NCBI RefSeq assembly: GCF_000959725.1
Contig: NZ_CP009323.1
Coordinates: 434,001 to 498,000, forward strand
Direction: 5' to 3'
Origin: Burkholderia gladioli
Lineage (GTDB): Bacteria > Pseudomonadota > Gammaproteobacteria > Burkholderiales > Burkholderiaceae
DNA length: 64,000 bases
Below are positions 17,126 to 25,417 of this stretch, in pieces; the first letter of the stretch is position 1, and every line of letters starts with the position of its first letter. Under the pieces are notes generated by a model. It worked only from the letters and a program-made list of their open reading frames with translations, was not told the origin of the DNA and made no database searches. The position numbers were made by a program, and so were the translations under genes.

Positions 17126-19696
17126 TCAGGCGTCGCGCAGGGTGCGCAGCGCCGGGCGCGACAGCACCGCGCGCAGGCTCCACCAGCCGGCCGCGCCCGC
17201 GCAGACGATGCCCGCCGCGATACCGGCCGGCACCACCCAGGGATTGAGCGCCAGCTCGAACTGGAACACGAGGGTGGCCAGCACCGAGCCGATCGCCAGC
17301 GCGCCGGCCGCCGCGCACACGCCAGCCAGCGTGCCGACGATCACGAACTCGGCGCGCTGCACCGCCCCCACCTGCTTGCGCGAGGCGCCCAGCGCGCGCA
17401 GCAGCGCGGCCTCGCGCGCGCGCTCGTCGCGGCTGCCGGCCAGCGCGGTGTACAGCACCAGGATGCCGGCGGCCAGCGTGAAGCCGAACAGCAGTTGCAC
17501 CGCACCCACCACCTGCAGCAGCACGCGCTCGATCTGCGCCAGGATCGGCGCCACGTCGATCGCCGTGATGCCGGGCTGGCGCGCGATCAGGCCGTCGATC
17601 AGGCGCGCGCGTCCGGGCGGCAGGTGGAAGCTGGTGATGTACATGGCCGGGAAATCCTGCAGCGCGGCCGGCGGCATCAGCACGAAGAAGTTGACGCGGA
17701 AGGTGCCCCAGTCGAGCTTGCGGATACTGGTGACGGGCGCATCGACAGTCAGGCCGGTGACGTCGAAGCGCAGTGTGTCGCCAAGCTTCACGCCGAGCGT
17801 CTTGGCCAGCCCCGCCTCGATCGAGATCTGCGGCTTGGGCGAATCGCTGAACCAGCGGCCCTCGACGACGCGATTGTCGTCGGGCAGCTGGGTCGTGTAC
17901 GAGAGATTGAATTCGCGGTCGACCAGCCGGCGCGCGTTCGCGTCGGGATAGCTGTCGGGATTCACCGGCTTGCCGTCGATCGCGACCAGGCGGCCGCGCA
18001 CCATCGGCTGCAGCGGCGCGTCGTCGATGCCGTGCGAGGCGAGGTAGCGCACCACGTCGGGCCGCTGGTCGGGCTGGATGTCGATCAGGAACTGGTTCGG
18101 CGCATCGGGCGGCGTGGACTTGCGCCAGCCGGCGACCAGGTCGTCGCGCGTGATCGAGATCAGCAGCAGGCACATCAGGCCGAGCGAGAGCGCGGTGATC
18201 TGCAGCGCGCTGGCGCCGCCGCGCCGGTGCAGCGAGGCGATCGCGTAACGCCAGCCGAGCCCGGCGCCGACCCGCGCGTCGCGCACCGCGCGCGCGGCCA
18301 GCCACAAGGTGGCGCGCGCCAGCGCCGCGAACAGCACCAGCGCGCCGGCGAAGCCGCCCGCGACGATCAGGCCGAGCCGCAGGTTGCCGGCCGCCGCCAC
18401 CAGCAGCGCCGCGAACAGCAGCACGCCGAGCGCGTAGCCGAGCCAGGCGGTGCGGCCCGCCTCGCCCCACTCGCGGCGCAGCACGCGCACCGGCGGCACG
18501 CGCGTGAGCGGCATCAGCGGCGGCAGCGCGAAACCCAGCAGCAGCACCAGGCCGGCGCCGATACCGACCAGCGCGGGCACCATGCCCGGCTGCGGCAGCA
18601 CCACGTCGATCAGGCTGCCCAGCGCGGCCAGCAAGGCGAGGTGGCCCGCGTAGCCGAGCGCCGCGCCCAGCAGGCCCGAGCCCAGGCCGAGCGCGATGAA
18701 TTCGAGCGTAAACAGCCCGGCCAGCGTGCGCTGGCTGGTGCCGAGGCAGCGCATCGCCGCGCAGCCGTCGAGATGGCGGCGCATGTAGCGCTGCGCGGCC
18801 ATCGCGATCGCCACCGCCGACAGCAGCGCCGTGAGCAGCGACACCAGGGTCAGGAAGTGACGCGCGCGATCGAGCGTCTCGCGCACCTGCGGCTGCCCTT
18901 CCTGCAGCGATTCGAGCGCGACGCCGCGCAGCTTGCCGCCGTCCACGCGCTGGTGCGCGAGCTCGGCGAAGCGCGCCACCGCCGCATCGGAGCCCGCCAC
19001 CAGCAGGCGATAGGTCACGCGGCTGCCATAGCCGACCAGCCCGGTCGAGGCGAGCTCGTCCTCGCGCAGCATCAGGCGCGGCGAGAAATTGACGAAGGAG
19101 AAGCCGCGATCGAGTTCGCGCGTGATCGCGGCCGAGATGCTGAAAGTGCGCTGGCCGACGCGCACCGCGTCGCCGACCTTCAGGTGCAGCGCGTCGAGCA
19201 GCGCCGGATCGGCCCACACGGTGCCGGGCGCGGGGATCGACTCGGCCGGGCGCCCCGGCGCGCTCGCGGTACCCGCGATCTCGACCCGCCCGCGCAACGG
19301 ATAGCTGCTCGACACGGCCTTCACGGCCGCCAGCCGCGACGGCGCGTTCGCGCCGGTGCCGCCGACCATGCTGGGAAAGATCGCCGTGGAGGCGGTGGCG
19401 AGGCCGTCGGCGCGCGCGGCGGCGGCGAAAGACGGATCGACGGGATGATCGGCGCGCACCACGAAATCGGCGCCGAGCATCTGGCGCGCATCGCGCTCGA
19501 GCCCCTGGCGCAGCCGGTCGGACAGGAAACCGACGCTGGTCAGCGCGGCGACCGCCAGCACCAGCGCCAGCACGAGCAGGGTCAGCTCGCCCGAGCGCCA
19601 GTCGCGCATCGTCATCCGGATCGATTGCCGTACCAGTTCGCCCGGCGTGAGACGCGCGCCGCGCGCGGCGCGCCCTGCTTCATGCTGCTTGGTCAA
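17126..19696 (-). CDS. ABC transporter permease of the FtsX/YbbP type
   Basis: The product is 856 residues. An N-terminal span (about 38-58, LTLLVLALVLAVAALTSVGFLS) is followed by a large extracytoplasmic domain and then two FtsX-type four-span blocks with further extracytoplasmic sequence between them. That is the YbbP layout. E. coli YbbP pairs with the ATPase YbbA and is usually adjacent to it; no ATPase gene is present here within the window. The start overlaps the stop of the DUF4126 gene by four bases. The likely role is in lipid or lipoprotein handling, but the substrate is unknown. Confidence 0.85.
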   Translation of the reverse strand: MTKQHEAGRAARGARLTPGELVRQSIRMTMRDWRSGELTLLVLALVLAVAALTSVGFLSDRLRQGLERDARQMLGADFVVRADHPVDPSFAAAARADGLATASTAIFPSMVGGTGANAPSRLAAVKAVSSSYPLRGRVEIAGTASAPGRPAESIPAPGTVWADPALLDALHLKVGDAVRVGQRTFSISAAITRELDRGFSFVNFSPRLMLREDELASTGLVGYGSRVTYRLLVAGSDAAVARFAELAHQRVDGGKLRGVALESLQEGQPQVRETLDRARHFLTLVSLLTALLSAVAIAMAAQRYMRRHLDGCAAMRCLGTSQRTLAGLFTLEFIALGLGSGLLGAALGYAGHLALLAALGSLIDVVLPQPGMVPALVGIGAGLVLLLGFALPPLMPLTRVPPVRVLRREWGEAGRTAWLGYALGVLLFAALLVAAAGNLRLGLIVAGGFAGALVLFAALARATLWLAARAVRDARVGAGLGWRYAIASLHRRGGASALQITALSLGLMCLLLISITRDDLVAGWRKSTPPDAPNQFLIDIQPDQRPDVVRYLASHGIDDAPLQPMVRGRLVAIDGKPVNPDSYPDANARRLVDREFNLSYTTQLPDDNRVVEGRWFSDSPKPQISIEAGLAKTLGVKLGDTLRFDVTGLTVDAPVTSIRKLDWGTFRVNFFVLMPPAALQDFPAMYITSFHLPPGRARLIDGLIARQPGITAIDVAPILAQIERVLLQVVGAVQLLFGFTLAAGILVLYTALAGSRDERAREAALLRALGASRKQVGAVQRAEFVIVGTLAGVCAAAGALAIGSVLATLVFQFELALNPWVVPAGIAAGIVCAGAAGWWSLRAVLSRPALRTLRDA

Positions 19697-20310
19697 TCCC
19701 GCTTGCCCCCGAGTGAATTGAAACGCGACACCATCTGGTGCGCCATGCCGCGGAACCCGCCCGACACGCCGCGCCAGAGCCGGGGCAGTGCCCAGGCCGC
19801 GAAGGCGACGAAGCCGACCATCAGCAGCAGGAACAGCAGCGGCACGAAGAAGGCCAGCGCGAGGCCCGCGAATACCAGGCCATCCTCGGTGGCCGAGGCG
19901 ATCCAGTTCGAGATCGGCTCGGGCGAGAGGTTGATCAGCGCGCGCGTGCCGGCCTTCGCGACATGGGCCGAGCCGGCCAGGGTGCCGCCGGCCAGGCCTG
20001 CCACCGCCAGCATGGCGGGATCGGCATGACCGAGCGCGCCGGCGGCCAGCACGGCGCCGGCCGGAATCCGGATGAAGGTATGGATCGCGTCCCAGAGCGA
20101 ATCGAAGGCGGGGATCTTGTCGGCGAGGAATTCGGCGATCGCCAGCACGGCGGCGGCGCCGATCACCCAGGGAGACATCAGCACCGTCAGCGTGTCGGGC
20201 AGGTGCACGAGGCCGGTACGCGCCAGCACGCCGGCGATCAGTACCGTCAGATAGAGGCGCAGTCCGCTCGCCCAGGCGAGCCCCGCGCCGAGCGAAATGG
20301 CCTCGACCAT
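19693..20310 (-). CDS. DUF4126 family membrane protein
   Basis: The product is 205 residues, starting MVEAISLGAGLAWASGLRLYL, the typical DUF4126 opening. Hydrophobic, Gly/Ala-rich segments follow (GVLARTGLVHLPDTLTVLMSPWVIGAAAVLAIAEFLADKIPAFDSLWD). The C-terminus is a long hydrophobic span ([28 protein letters not shown]). An upstream in-frame ATG at 20445 would add a low-complexity Arg-rich tail and is not preferred. It is translationally coupled to the FtsX-like gene. Function is unknown. Confidence 0.85.
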   Translation of the reverse strand: MVEAISLGAGLAWASGLRLYLTVLIAGVLARTGLVHLPDTLTVLMSPWVIGAAAVLAIAEFLADKIPAFDSLWDAIHTFIRIPAGAVLAAGALGHADPAMLAVAGLAGGTLAGSAHVAKAGTRALINLSPEPISNWIASATEDGLVFAGLALAFFVPLLFLLLMVGFVAFAAWALPRLWRGVSGGFRGMAHQMVSRFNSLGGKRD

Positions 20311-20508
20311 GTGCGGTCTCCTTGCGCGTGGTACGCGCCTGCCGGCGCGGCGGCCGGCTGAACGGAAGCGCCGCCGGCGCCCGGACGGGCGGCCGGCGGC
20401 GTATTTCCGAGAGAATGTTCCTGCATTATAGACGCGGCGCAGCACGCGCCGCTCGGGAACCTCCCGAGGCCGTGCCCGGCGCGCAACGGCGCCGGCGCGG
20501 GCAGGAAC

Positions 20509-20829
20509 TCAGGCGGCCGAGGACAGCTTCAGGCCGATCAGCCCGATCACGATCAGCGAGGCGCTCGCCACGCGCGCGAAGGTGACGGCCTCGCCCATCA
20601 GCAGCACCCCGAAGATGAAGGCACCGACCACGCCGATGCCGGTCCACACCGCGTAGGCGGTGCCGAGCGGCAACTGGCGCATGGCCACGGCGAGCAGCAC
20701 GAAGCTGCCGATCGCGGTGACGATGGTGAAGACCGACGGCCAGAGCCGCGTGAAACCTTCGGACGACTTCATGCCGGCTGCCCAGGCGATTTCGAGAAGA
20801 CCGGCGATGAAAAGCAGGATCCAGGACAT
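20509..20829 (-). CDS. sugE: SugE/Gdx small multidrug resistance-type guanidinium exporter
   Basis: The product is 106 residues with four membrane spans. It has the Gdx-subtype signature in span 1 ([12 protein letters not shown] with the coupling glutamate at residue 13), followed by GFTRLWPS, and [19 protein letters not shown] in span 3. The Gdx subtype exports guanidinium in exchange for protons rather than broad quaternary amines. The leader carries tandem ACG-loop hairpins matching a guanidine-II riboswitch, which supports the same function. It is monocistronic. Confidence 0.92.
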   Translation of the reverse strand: MSWILLFIAGLLEIAWAAGMKSSEGFTRLWPSVFTIVTAIGSFVLLAVAMRQLPLGTAYAVWTGIGVVGAFIFGVLLMGEAVTFARVASASLIVIGLIGLKLSSAA

Positions 20830-20851
20830 GGGGATAACTCCACTGGGAAGG

Positions 20852-20899
20852 ACGGGGCCGTCCCCGTGGATTCAATTGACGCGCCGGGGCGTCCCGGGC
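20852..20899 (-). ncRNA. Probable guanidine-II (mini-ykkC) riboswitch
   Basis: On the minus strand two hairpins lie between the promoter and the sugE start. P1 (20884-20897) pairs CCGGG with CCCGG around loop ACGC; P2 (20852-20867) pairs ACGGGG with CCCCGT around loop ACGG. The linker is 16 bases. This is the tandem ACGR-loop architecture of guanidine-II; P2 fits exactly, while the last base of the P1 loop is C where R is expected. The GGAG ribosome site follows 13 bases after P2, so translational control is likely. Confidence 0.75.
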
Positions 20900-20907
20900 A
20901 GTTGCGG

Positions 20908-20936
20908 ATTATAACAAAGTGCTTACGAAATGGCAG
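20908..20936 (-). promoter_or_regulatory. sugE promoter
   Basis: Read on the minus strand: CTGCCA (revcomp of 20931-20936), a 17-base spacer, and a perfect TATAAT (revcomp of 20908-20913). Transcription would begin near 20901, immediately before the first riboswitch hairpin. Confidence 0.7.
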
Positions 20937-21028
20937 CGACACCCCTGCCGGCGACAGGGGATGTCGATGGAAAATCGGGGCAACAGCGCCTGGCGCCCTG
21001 CTCCCTGCCCTATTGCGATCGCCTACGC

Positions 21029-21727
21029 TCAGGCCGCGCCGACCAGCCGGTAGCCCACCCCGGTTTCCGTCACGATGTGCTCCGGCTGCGCCGGATCGGC
21101 CTCGAGCTTCTGGCGCAAATGCGCCATGTAGATGCGCAGGTAATGATGGCTCTCGACATGCGAAGGCCCCCACACATCGCGCAGCAACTGGCGGTGGGTC
21201 AGCACGCGGCCGGCATGGCGCACCAGGGTGGCCAGCAGCCGGTATTCGAGCGGCGTGAGATGCACCGGCTCGCCGCCGCGCGTGACGATGCGCAGCGCCA
21301 GGTCGACCTTGACCGCGCCGAAGCTCACGCTCGGCGTGTCGTTGGCCCCGCCCAGGTTGCGCCGGCGCAGGTGGGCGCGGATCCGCGCCAGCAGCTCGGA
21401 CACGCCGAACGGCTTGGTCAGGTAGTCGTCGGCGCCGGCGTCGAGCGCGGCCACCTTCTCGTCCTCGCGCGTGCGCGCCGACAGCACGATCACCGGCAGC
21501 TCGGACCAGCCGCGCAGCTCGCGGATCACGTCCAGCCCGTCGGTATCGGGCAGGCCGAGATCGACGATCACCAGGTCGGGCTTGCGGGTGGCGGTCTCGA
21601 TCAGCCCCTGCTTGCCGGTTTCCGCGTCGAACACCGCGATGCCCTCGGCCTCGAGCGCGGTGCGCACGAAGCGGCGGATCTGTTTTTCGTCTTCGATCAG
21701 GACGACGGTCAGCGTCGGTTCACTCAT
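21029..21727 (-). CDS. kdpE: KDP operon response regulator
   Basis: KdpE activates kdpFABC when phosphorylated by KdpD. The product is 232 residues. The receiver domain has ED near residue 11, the phospho-acceptor aspartate in VIVDLGLPDTDG (about residue 52), and the KPFG lysine near 104. A winged-helix OmpR-type DNA-binding domain follows (LTPLEYRLLATLVRHAGRVLTHRQLLRDVWG). The start at 21727 overlaps the kdpD stop by eight bases, so the two are coupled. An alternative ATG at 21736 would add three residues. Confidence 0.95.
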   Translation of the reverse strand: MSEPTLTVVLIEDEKQIRRFVRTALEAEGIAVFDAETGKQGLIETATRKPDLVIVDLGLPDTDGLDVIRELRGWSELPVIVLSARTREDEKVAALDAGADDYLTKPFGVSELLARIRAHLRRRNLGGANDTPSVSFGAVKVDLALRIVTRGGEPVHLTPLEYRLLATLVRHAGRVLTHRQLLRDVWGPSHVESHHYLRIYMAHLRQKLEADPAQPEHIVTETGVGYRLVGAA

Positions 21728-24710
21728 GGTCGGCATTCTTGGGGGATGGCGAAAGCGGCGCCCCGGCATCGGCGGCACCGGGCACATGGCGCGAGCCGGC
21801 GGCCTGGTCGTCGCGCCGGGGCGCGTCGATCGCGTCGACGTCCTCGGCCTCGTCGATCGCGTCCGCCTCGTCGACATCGGGCACGGGCGGCGGCGCGTCG
21901 ACCGGCAGCGTGAACCAAAAGCTCGCGCCGGCCACCGAGCCGTCCGGCGCGAGCCGGTTGCGCGCGCCGATTCTACCGCCGTGCGCGTCGACGATCGCCC
22001 GGCAGATCGCCAGGCCCAGCCCGATGCCGGGCGTGGCCGATTCCTTCTCGCCGCGCGTGAACTTGTCGAAGATGCGCGCCTCCATGCCGGCGCGCAGGCC
22101 CGGGCCATGGTCGTCGACGCTCACGCGCACGAAGGGCTTGCCGTCCTCCTCGATCGCCTCGGCGCCGATCGTCAGGCCCGTGCCGGGCGGCGTGTACTTG
22201 GCGGCGTTCTCGAACAGGTTGGCGAACAGCCGCTCCATCAGCACCGCATCGGTCTGCAGCAGCGGCAGGTCGGCCGGCAGCCGCACCTGCACCGGGTGGC
22301 GCGCGAGCACGCGCTTGCAGGCCGCCAGCGCGGCGCCCACCGTCTCCTCCAGCAGCGACCACTGGCGCTTGAGCTGCAGGCTGCCGGCCTGCAGCCGCGC
22401 CATGTCGAGCAGGTTGGTGACGATGCCGGTCATGCGCAGCGCCTCGTCGTGGATCGCCTCGACCAGCTCGTGCTCGCGGTCGGTGGGCTGGTCGCCGGCG
22501 GCAGCCTCGTGGGCGCCGGCCGCCGCCGGCAAGGCCGCCGGATCCGCCGCTGCCGTCGCGCCCGCCTTCGCCCTGGCCGCATCGGCATGCATGCCGGCCA
22601 GCATCGACGAGAAACCGACGATGGTGGTCAGCGGCGTGCGCAGGTCGTGCGAGATCGCCGACAGGAGCGAATTGCGCAGCCGTTCCGATTCCATGCTGAC
22701 CAGCGCGTCGCGCGCGATCTCGACGTAATGCACACGCTCGAGCGCCAGCGCGATCTGCGCGGCGAAGGCATCGAGCATGCGCTGCTGCTCGGGCGCGTCG
22801 AGCTCGCGGCTGTCCTGCGTGACCACCGCCAGCACGCCGCGCGTGCGCATCGGCGCCTTCAGCGGCAGGTAGCGCGCCAGTGCCGCGGGCAGCGTGTCGG
22901 TGCCGCGCCCGGCCGGCTTCTGCTGGTCATAGACCCACTGCCCGACATCGGTATCGAGCGAGGCGCCGGTCAGCGTCACCGCCTCGTCGGGATTCTCGAT
23001 CTTCTGGCGTACCTGGTCGGCGCCGTCGGGCAGCAGCATCGCCACGCGCGCACGGAACACCTCGGCCACGTGGCGGCTGCCGATCTCGACGATCTGCTCG
23101 GCGGCGAGCGCGGCGGCCAGCTCGCGCGCCATCGCATACATCGCGCCGGTGCGCCGCTCGCGCCGCTCGGCCACGCCGGCCGAGCGCGTCAGGCTGGAGG
23201 TCAGGTGGCTGATCACCAGCGATGTCAGCAGCATGCCGAAGAAGGTCAGCAGGTACTGTGTATCGCTGACCGACAGCGACATGCGCGGCGGCACGAAGAA
23301 GAAATCGAAGGCCGCCACCGACAGGAAGGACTGCATCACGCCCGGTCCGCGCCCGAGCCTGACCGCGCTGAACACCACGCCGAGCAGGTAGAGCATCACC
23401 AGGTTGGTCAGGTCCAGGCGCGCCTGCGCGATGGCGGCCACACCGGTCAGGGCCGCGCAGATCAGCGCGGCCGTCACGTAGTGGCGCGGCGGCGAGCGTT
23501 CGCCGGCCAGCCGCGAGAAGGCCTCGCGCCAGGCGCGCACGCCCGCGTCGGACTCGCCGTGGCGCGGGTCGTCCTGCGCCGAGGTGCGCAGCAGCATCAG
23601 GTCGAGATCGCCGGCACGCTCGGCCAGCCGCTCGCCGAACGGTCGCGCCAGGCGCCGCAGCAGGCCGGTGCGCGGCGAGCCGCCGGCCACCAGCTTCGAG
23701 ACGTTGCGCACCTGCGCATAACCGATCAGCGCGGCCACCGGGTCGGCGCCGGCCAGCGTCACGGTCTCGGCGCCGAGCTCGGCCGCCAGCTTGAGCGCAT
23801 CGAGCGGGCGGCGCCGGCGCGCATCGTCGAGCCGCTGCGAGCGCGGCGTCTCGACATAGACGGCGATCCAGTCGGCCTTCAGCCCGGCCGCCAGGCGCGC
23901 CGCCGCGCGCACCAGGGTGGGCGCCTCGGGGCCCGCCCCGACGCACACCAGCAGCCGCTCGCGCGCCTGCCAGATGCGGGCGATCGAGCGATCGGCGCGG
24001 TACTCGCGCATCTGCGCGTCGACGCGATCGGCGGTGCGGCGCAGCGCCAGCTCGCGCAGCGCGATCAGGTTGCCCTTGCGGAAGAAGTTGCGCACCGCCC
24101 GCTCGGCCTGCTGCGCCATGTAGACCTTGCCGTCGCGCATGCGCTCCAGCAGTTCCTCGGCCGGCAGGTCGACCAGGGTGACCTCGTCGGCCGCGTCGAA
24201 CACGCGATCGGGCACGGTCTCCCAGACGCGGATGCCAGTGATCGCGCCGACCACGTCGTTGAGGCTCTCCAGGTGCTGGACGTTGACCGTGGTGTAGACG
24301 TCGATGCCGGCGTCGAGCAGCTCGTGCACGTCCTGCCAGCGCTTCAGGTGGCGCGAGCCCGGCAGGTTCGAATGGGCCAGCTCGTCGACCAGCACCAATT
24401 GCGGACGACGCGCCAGCGCCGCGTCGAGGTCGAACTCGGCCAGCTCGCGGCCGCGATGCGAGACCGCCAGCGGCGGCAGCAGCTCGAGCCCCTCGACCAG
24501 CGCCGCGGTCTCGCGCCGCCCATGCGTCTCGACGATGCCCACCAGCACGTCCACGCCCTCGTCGGCGCGCGCGCGGGCGGCCTGCAGCATCGCGTAGGTC
24601 TTGCCGACGCCGGCCGAGGCGCCGAAGAAGATCTTCAGCCGGCCGCGCTGCTGCCTCTCCTCCTCGCGCTGGATCTTGTCGAGAAGCTGGTCGGGATCGG
24701 GACGGTTCAT
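21720..24710 (-). CDS. kdpD: KDP sensor histidine kinase
   Basis: The product is 996 residues. The N-terminal KdpD domain has Walker A GASAGVGKT (30-38) and LVDELAHSN. A Usp-like domain follows, then four spans (about 410-505), a GAF region, the H-box AISHDLRTPL with the phospho-histidine at 688, and a C-terminal ATPase domain (N-box NLFENAAKY, GIGLGLAI at 895-902). It is about 100 residues longer than the E. coli protein. The extra length lies mainly in an Ala-rich insert at about 709-742 and an acidic, Pro-rich tail after about 938. It senses potassium limitation with KdpE. Confidence 0.95.
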   Translation of the reverse strand: MNRPDPDQLLDKIQREEERQQRGRLKIFFGASAGVGKTYAMLQAARARADEGVDVLVGIVETHGRRETAALVEGLELLPPLAVSHRGRELAEFDLDAALARRPQLVLVDELAHSNLPGSRHLKRWQDVHELLDAGIDVYTTVNVQHLESLNDVVGAITGIRVWETVPDRVFDAADEVTLVDLPAEELLERMRDGKVYMAQQAERAVRNFFRKGNLIALRELALRRTADRVDAQMREYRADRSIARIWQARERLLVCVGAGPEAPTLVRAAARLAAGLKADWIAVYVETPRSQRLDDARRRRPLDALKLAAELGAETVTLAGADPVAALIGYAQVRNVSKLVAGGSPRTGLLRRLARPFGERLAERAGDLDLMLLRTSAQDDPRHGESDAGVRAWREAFSRLAGERSPPRHYVTAALICAALTGVAAIAQARLDLTNLVMLYLLGVVFSAVRLGRGPGVMQSFLSVAAFDFFFVPPRMSLSVSDTQYLLTFFGMLLTSLVISHLTSSLTRSAGVAERRERRTGAMYAMARELAAALAAEQIVEIGSRHVAEVFRARVAMLLPDGADQVRQKIENPDEAVTLTGASLDTDVGQWVYDQQKPAGRGTDTLPAALARYLPLKAPMRTRGVLAVVTQDSRELDAPEQQRMLDAFAAQIALALERVHYVEIARDALVSMESERLRNSLLSAISHDLRTPLTTIVGFSSMLAGMHADAARAKAGATAAADPAALPAAAGAHEAAAGDQPTDREHELVEAIHDEALRMTGIVTNLLDMARLQAGSLQLKRQWSLLEETVGAALAACKRVLARHPVQVRLPADLPLLQTDAVLMERLFANLFENAAKYTPPGTGLTIGAEAIEEDGKPFVRVSVDDHGPGLRAGMEARIFDKFTRGEKESATPGIGLGLAICRAIVDAHGGRIGARNRLAPDGSVAGASFWFTLPVDAPPPVPDVDEADAIDEAEDVDAIDAPRRDDQAAGSRHVPGAADAGAPLSPSPKNADHE

Positions 24711-24823
24711 GCGGATTGGCGCGCGCCGGTTGTCGGGAGGCGCTTCATTGTCGTGCCAAATCCCGGAAAAAGAAAAGGCGGCGCGGGAGTGCCGCGCCGC
24801 AAATGAAGTCCGTGCCGGTCAGG

Positions 24824-25405
24824 TCAGTGCGCGGACTTCGTCGAGTCGAGGGCCAGGTTCAACGCCAGCACGTTCACGCGCGGCTCGCCGAGCAGGCCGA
24901 ACTGGCGGCCCTTGGTGTTGGCGTCGACCAGTTGGCGCACCGCGTCGGCCGACAGGCCGCGCGCGCGAGCGACGCGCTCGACCTGGTAGGCCGCGGCGGC
25001 CGGGCTGATCTCCGGGTCCAGGCCGCTGCCCGAGGCGGTCACCAGGTCGACCGGCACCGGCTGCGACATGTCGGTGCCCGCCGCCTTGAGCGCGTCGAGC
25101 CGGCCCTTGACCTGGTCGGCCAGCGCCGGGTTGGTCGGGCCGAGGTTCGAGGCGCTCGACCCCTGGGCGTTGTACGGCATCGGGCTGGTGGCCGACAGGC
25201 GGCCCCAGAAGTATCGCGGCGCATCGAAGGGCTGGCCGATCAGCGCGGAGCCGACCGTCCTGCCGTTTTGCTCGATCAGGCTGCCGCCCGCCTGCGACGG
25301 GAAGGCCACCGAGCCGAAGGCGGTCATCACCGCCGGATAGACGAGCCCCGTGACGGCGGTCAGCACCGCGAACAGGACGACGAGCGGACGAAACATGGAT
25401 TTCAT
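24824..25405 (-). CDS. kdpC: Potassium-transporting ATPase C subunit
   Basis: KdpC is the single-span accessory subunit of the KdpFABC pump. The product is 193 residues. An N-terminal span (about 7-29) is followed by [33 protein letters not shown], and the C-terminal [11 protein letters not shown]...[21 protein letters not shown], all characteristic. It follows kdpB by 12 bases and precedes kdpD by 113 bases. Confidence 0.96.
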   Translation of the reverse strand: MKSMFRPLVVLFAVLTAVTGLVYPAVMTAFGSVAFPSQAGGSLIEQNGRTVGSALIGQPFDAPRYFWGRLSATSPMPYNAQGSSASNLGPTNPALADQVKGRLDALKAAGTDMSQPVPVDLVTASGSGLDPEISPAAAAYQVERVARARGLSADAVRQLVDANTKGRQFGLLGEPRVNVLALNLALDSTKSAH

Positions 25406-25417
25406 GGCGAAGCTTCC

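Noticed and set aside
16571..20029. An 1152-codon plus-strand open frame opposite the globin and permease genes
   Set aside because: It is an antisense shadow of clearly conserved minus-strand genes; composition is biased and no motif is present.
21471..24806. An 1111-codon plus-strand open frame opposite kdpD
   Set aside because: KdpD on the other strand has every expected motif; the antisense frame is low-complexity.
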